From Candidatus Poseidoniaceae archaeon (GTDB taxonomy: Archaea > Thermoplasmatota > Poseidoniia > Poseidoniales > Poseidoniaceae), in the NCBI GenBank assembly GCA_013329925.1, contig DUJK01000165.1, positions 11,446 to 16,921 of the forward strand: a DNA stretch of 5,476 bases, written 5' to 3'. Shown here piece after piece: positions 3,104 to 5,476 of the stretch (the first letter of the stretch is position 1; every line of letters starts with the position of its first letter). The notes beneath the pieces were generated by a model. It did no database searches and was not told the origin of the DNA. It saw nothing but the letters and a program-made list of their open reading frames with translations. Both the position numbers and the translations under genes were made by a program.

Positions 3104-5476
3104 AGCGGTAATGGTGCATTGATTAATGATTCAACCATTAACTTAACAGATTTTCAAGCCACTAATGATTCATACTTTGTCTTGGAATTTGACCTAGATG
3201 CTTTTGGTCATAGTTCAACAGGATATTATGAAGGAACGATATACTATGCCATGGAAAAGATGGATGGTTCGGTATTGTCAAACCAAAGTGTTAATTTCAA
3301 TATATCAGATTCTAGTAATCAGCAAATCGAAATTAATCTAACCGGTTTGGATTTTGGTTATACTGTTATTAATTTAGGTCTAACTGGTGATGTTGGAACA
3401 GACTCACAAAGCCATATAAGTCACTTTGAAAGAACAATTCATCGTCAACATCCCCTAAATATTTCTATTGCACCAACCAGTTCAATAATCTTTGAATCGA
3501 TTGATGCTACTAACGCTGAGACTGGAAATAATACCATCTCAGATGGTGATTACTTACAACTTCAAATACCAATAATTAACAATGGTGATTTCGCTTGGAC
3601 TGGTTCATTAAATATTACCTTAGATGATGGTAATATTCTTGAACAAGGGGCTTCAGATCAGCTTCTAGTAAATGATTTTCAAACATTGATAATTATCTAT
3701 AACTCGACAAACCAGTTCTTTGAGGGTGATTTAATTGTCACAATTGAATTAGTTGGTGAATTAGATTCTTACTCAGAGGATAATGCAAGATTTTTCACGA
3801 TACCAGTCCAGCCACCACCGTTACCAATAATACAAGTTGCCACAACTTTTGATGATGAAAATTTAGTAGCAGGCGAAACACTACAACTTGAGGTTATGAT
3901 TTACAATAACGGTACTGTTGGATTCACTGGAGAATTGAAGTGTGAATTTAATGGAGAATCAATCAGCGATTCATCCATAACCACCGCACCACAATCAAAT
4001 CTCTCGACTAATATCTCGGTAACTACTAAGCCAGGGGTAATTATTTGTGAGGTAATAGGGCAAAGAATGGATTTTTCTTCTAGTAATCTTTCAACAACTC
4101 AAATCAATGTAGAATCTGCGATGTTTGAATTAGCAGGTAGTTCATCACCTTCCGCATTAAGGGGCCCTTGGCATGTCGGTGATGAAGCAGAGATGTCCTT
4201 GCTGATTAGGAATTCAGGGGAAATAACAGGTAATGCTTCACTGCAAATTGAGTCTAATGGAGTAACTATGCAGGGGCAATCAGTAACTCTACTTCCAGGT
4301 GAAGCAGGAGAAGTCACATTGTTAATGCCGTTAAGTCAAGTTGGTCAACAAACCCTAAATTGGTCTCTTTACACTACGGATGGAGATACTATTGGAGACC
4401 TTTCAGGTTCAATATATCTTCCTGTTGCGCAAAGGCAAACATTAGATTTCACTTTTACTGAGGTCACATGGGATACAGACGAAGGGATTGATGCAGCATG
4501 GTCTATCGAACTGTCCAGTGGAGTAGAACGCAGTGTGAATATCAAAATTGGCTATTCATATCTGTCTGAAGAGACTACAATATTTGATGTTGATATGGTA
4601 CTAGAGCCTGGAAATACTGCGGGCGAAATTAATATTGGAACAGTCTCCGCTGACTTCGTAATTATTCGAGTTCAAGAGTTGAATTGGATGGCAGAATCGT
4701 CTTTTTCATCTTTTACTAAATCAGTTCCAGATGAGAGGCCAGACTATGGGATTGAGTTTACAGGTCAATCAAACCCTAATAGACCAAGTGCTGATCAACA
4801 GTCAACTGTTAGTGTTACAATTTCAAATAGCGGTGAAATAGAGGGGCCAAATGGGAATTTGATACTCTACGATCAAAGTGGTAAAATTCTAGATCAAAGA
4901 ACTACTGAAAGTTTGGCTAGTGGTGAATCAACATTAGTTACTTTCAGTTTCCCGTGGCCTGCTGGAAGTGAAGTAAAGCTTAATTGCAAATGGGATTATG
5001 GGCAGGAGTCAAAAAGTACTGACCGCCAGTTTATTTCAACTGTTATCGAACAAGATTCAGGCAAAACATCAATCCCGTGGGGGGGAATACTAGGTGGCTT
5101 TGCTGTAGCTGCAGTAGTAATATTACTTATCAGATTAAAGGACCCGACTAAAACCAAAACTAAATCTGTTAAACCGACAGCCTCTAAGGATAAAAAATCA
5201 GCAGATGTTTCAGCAATTAAAATAGAAATAAGTTGTCCAGAGTGCGCTAGACAGTTACGAATTCCACAGGGTTATTCTGGTACTGTTAAGTGCCCAGACT
5301 GCGCTAAAAGTTTTGAAGTTGATGAACCTGCTGAAGAAATAGAAGAAGAAGAAATTATCGAAACGGCAAATGATGGTAAGATTGAGATTTCATGCCCAGA
5401 TTGTTCTCAAAGTTTGCGTATTCCAAGTTCATATGAGGGTTCAGTAAGGTGTCCTTCTTGTAAGACTATTTTCAAA
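3014..5476 (+). CDS. Type I membrane surface protein with Ig-like modules and cytoplasmic zinc ribbons (3'-partial)
   Basis: An uninterrupted frame of 821 codons starts at ATG 3014 and is still open at the window end. It is the only ATG between the upstream in-frame stop at 2969 and residue 81. Residues 1-30 are a signal peptide: hydrophobic core 12-25, then T-A-A-A before S31. Residues ~31-686 are the outside part, beta-rich and Asp/Asn/Ser/Thr-rich, in about five Ig/CARDB-like modules (roughly 31-155, 157-265, 272-365, 366-472, 474-575, 577-680). Several carry the N-N-G or N-S-G turn of CARDB-type folds (189-191, 298-300, 400-402, 605-607). Residues ~687-706 are a membrane helix, followed by a Lys-rich stop-transfer stretch (708-729). 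The tail holds two CPxC...CPxC zinc ribbons (741-763, 794-816) joined by a Glu-rich linker. No ribosome-binding site precedes the ATG, so a leaderless or short-leader mRNA is possible. Ligand and role are unknown; adhesion, surface layer or sensing would all fit. Confidence 0.88.
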   Translation, partial: MAGDSNTVFPKFSVIFVLSLLLLNLPTAAASGNGALINDSTINLTDFQATNDSYFVLEFDLDAFGHSSTGYYEGTIYYAMEKMDGSVLSNQSVNFNISDSSNQQIEINLTGLDFGYTVINLGLTGDVGTDSQSHISHFERTIHRQHPLNISIAPTSSIIFESIDATNAETGNNTISDGDYLQLQIPIINNGDFAWTGSLNITLDDGNILEQGASDQLLVNDFQTLIIIYNSTNQFFEGDLIVTIELVGELDSYSEDNARFFTIPVQPPPLPIIQVATTFDDENLVAGETLQLEVMIYNNGTVGFTGELKCEFNGESISDSSITTAPQSNLSTNISVTTKPGVIICEVIGQRMDFSSSNLSTTQINVESAMFELAGSSSPSALRGPWHVGDEAEMSLLIRNSGEITGNASLQIESNGVTMQGQSVTLLPGEAGEVTLLMPLSQVGQQTLNWSLYTTDGDTIGDLSGSIYLPVAQRQTLDFTFTEVTWDTDEGIDAAWSIELSSGVERSVNIKIGYSYLSEETTIFDVDMVLEPGNTAGEINIGTVSADFVIIRVQELNWMAESSFSSFTKSVPDERPDYGIEFTGQSNPNRPSADQQSTVSVTISNSGEIEGPNGNLILYDQSGKILDQRTTESLASGESTLVTFSFPWPAGSEVKLNCKWDYGQESKSTDRQFISTVIEQDSGKTSIPWGGILGGFAVAAVVILLIRLKDPTKTKTKSVKPTASKDKKSADVSAIKIEISCPECARQLRIPQGYSGTVKCPDCAKSFEVDEPAEEIEEEEIIETANDGKIEISCPDCSQSLRIPSSYEGSVRCPSCKTIFK
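5072..5131 (+). other. Single transmembrane helix of the surface protein (residues ~687-706)
   Basis: The stretch from I687-P-W-G-G to L705-I706 is uncharged and hydrophobic (LGGFAVAAVVILLI). It is followed at once by R707, K709 and many lysines, which by the positive-inside rule puts the zinc-ribbon tail in the cytoplasm and the long N-terminal part outside. Confidence 0.88.
5219..5317 (+). repeat. Zinc ribbon 1, MJ0042-type (residues 736-768)
   Basis: Cysteines C741, C744, C760 and C763 form CPEC...CPDC with the intervening LRIP...Y.G.V.. pattern typical of MJ0042-family zinc ribbons. It is the first of two homologous copies offset by 53 residues (159 bases). Such ribbons usually bind one zinc ion and mediate protein or nucleic-acid contacts. 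Confidence 0.82.
5378..5476 (+). repeat. Zinc ribbon 2, MJ0042-type (residues 789-821, reaches window end)
   Basis: The second copy has C794, C797, C813 and C816 as CPDC...CPSC and shares K-I-E-I-S-C-P and L-R-I-P with copy 1. The encoded repeats align without gaps over 33 residues, while the DNA has diverged at many third positions, so this is not a very recent duplication. A Glu-rich linker (773-780) separates the copies. More copies may follow beyond the window. Confidence 0.82.

Noticed and set aside
4099..4317. Minus-strand ORF of 72 codons
   Set aside because: Antisense to an Ig-like module of the surface protein; no domain or start signal.
5333..5356. GAA-rich run resembling a simple-sequence repeat
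   Set aside because: It encodes the Glu-rich linker between the zinc ribbons and mixes with other codons; explained by protein composition.

Overview
The window is AT-rich, intron-free and gene-dense. It contains one divergent intergenic gap, at 2958-3013. To the left lies a tightly packed leftward (minus-strand) operon. To the right is one long rightward gene that leaves the window. The best guess for the source is an archaeon, probably an uncultured marine planktonic euryarchaeon of the Poseidoniales (Marine Group II/III) type. The grounds are: a secreted protein made of Ig-like modules with one C-terminal membrane helix and a cytoplasmic zinc-ribbon tail; coiled-coil proteins that resemble an archaeal family; gene packing with TTG/GTG starts; and no bacterial-style promoter. 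This placement is inference, because no rRNA or other phylogenetic marker is present.

Leftward operon, in transcription order: a 240-aa soluble coiled-coil protein (2957-2235); one base later, a 687-aa protein (2233-170); 14 bases after that, the start of a third gene that runs off the left edge (155-1). The 687-aa protein is the main discovery. Its N-terminal ~350 residues have the hallmarks of a eukaryotic-type terminal RNA nucleotidyltransferase (Cid1/Trf4 non-canonical poly(A)/poly(U) polymerase): a GSF motif, the D-x-D pair plus third Asp, the central IKxWAxxR...GTxSSY region and an EDPF...H...R nucleotide-recognition motif. This domain is fused to a ~215-residue coiled coil resembling the archaeal COG1340 / yeast Bfr1 type, and then to a strongly basic, low-complexity tail. 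Classical archaeal RNA tailing is credited to the exosome and to CCA-adding enzymes, so a dedicated Cid1-like tailing enzyme joined to a putatively ribosome- or RNA-associated coiled coil, with a coiled-coil partner gene just upstream, could be an undescribed archaeal RNA-tailing system.

Rightward gene (3014 to the window end, 821 codons with no stop): a type I membrane surface protein. It has a signal peptide, about five beta-rich Ig/CARDB-like modules carrying many N-glycosylation sequons, one transmembrane helix, a Lys-rich stretch and two tandem MJ0042-type CPxC...CPxC zinc ribbons on the predicted cytoplasmic side. It is transcribed away from the tailing operon, and nothing visible ties the two functionally.

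There are no tRNA or rRNA genes, CRISPR arrays, insertion sequences or convincing terminators. All of the window is coding except the 56-bp divergent gap and the one- and 14-base gaps within the operon.
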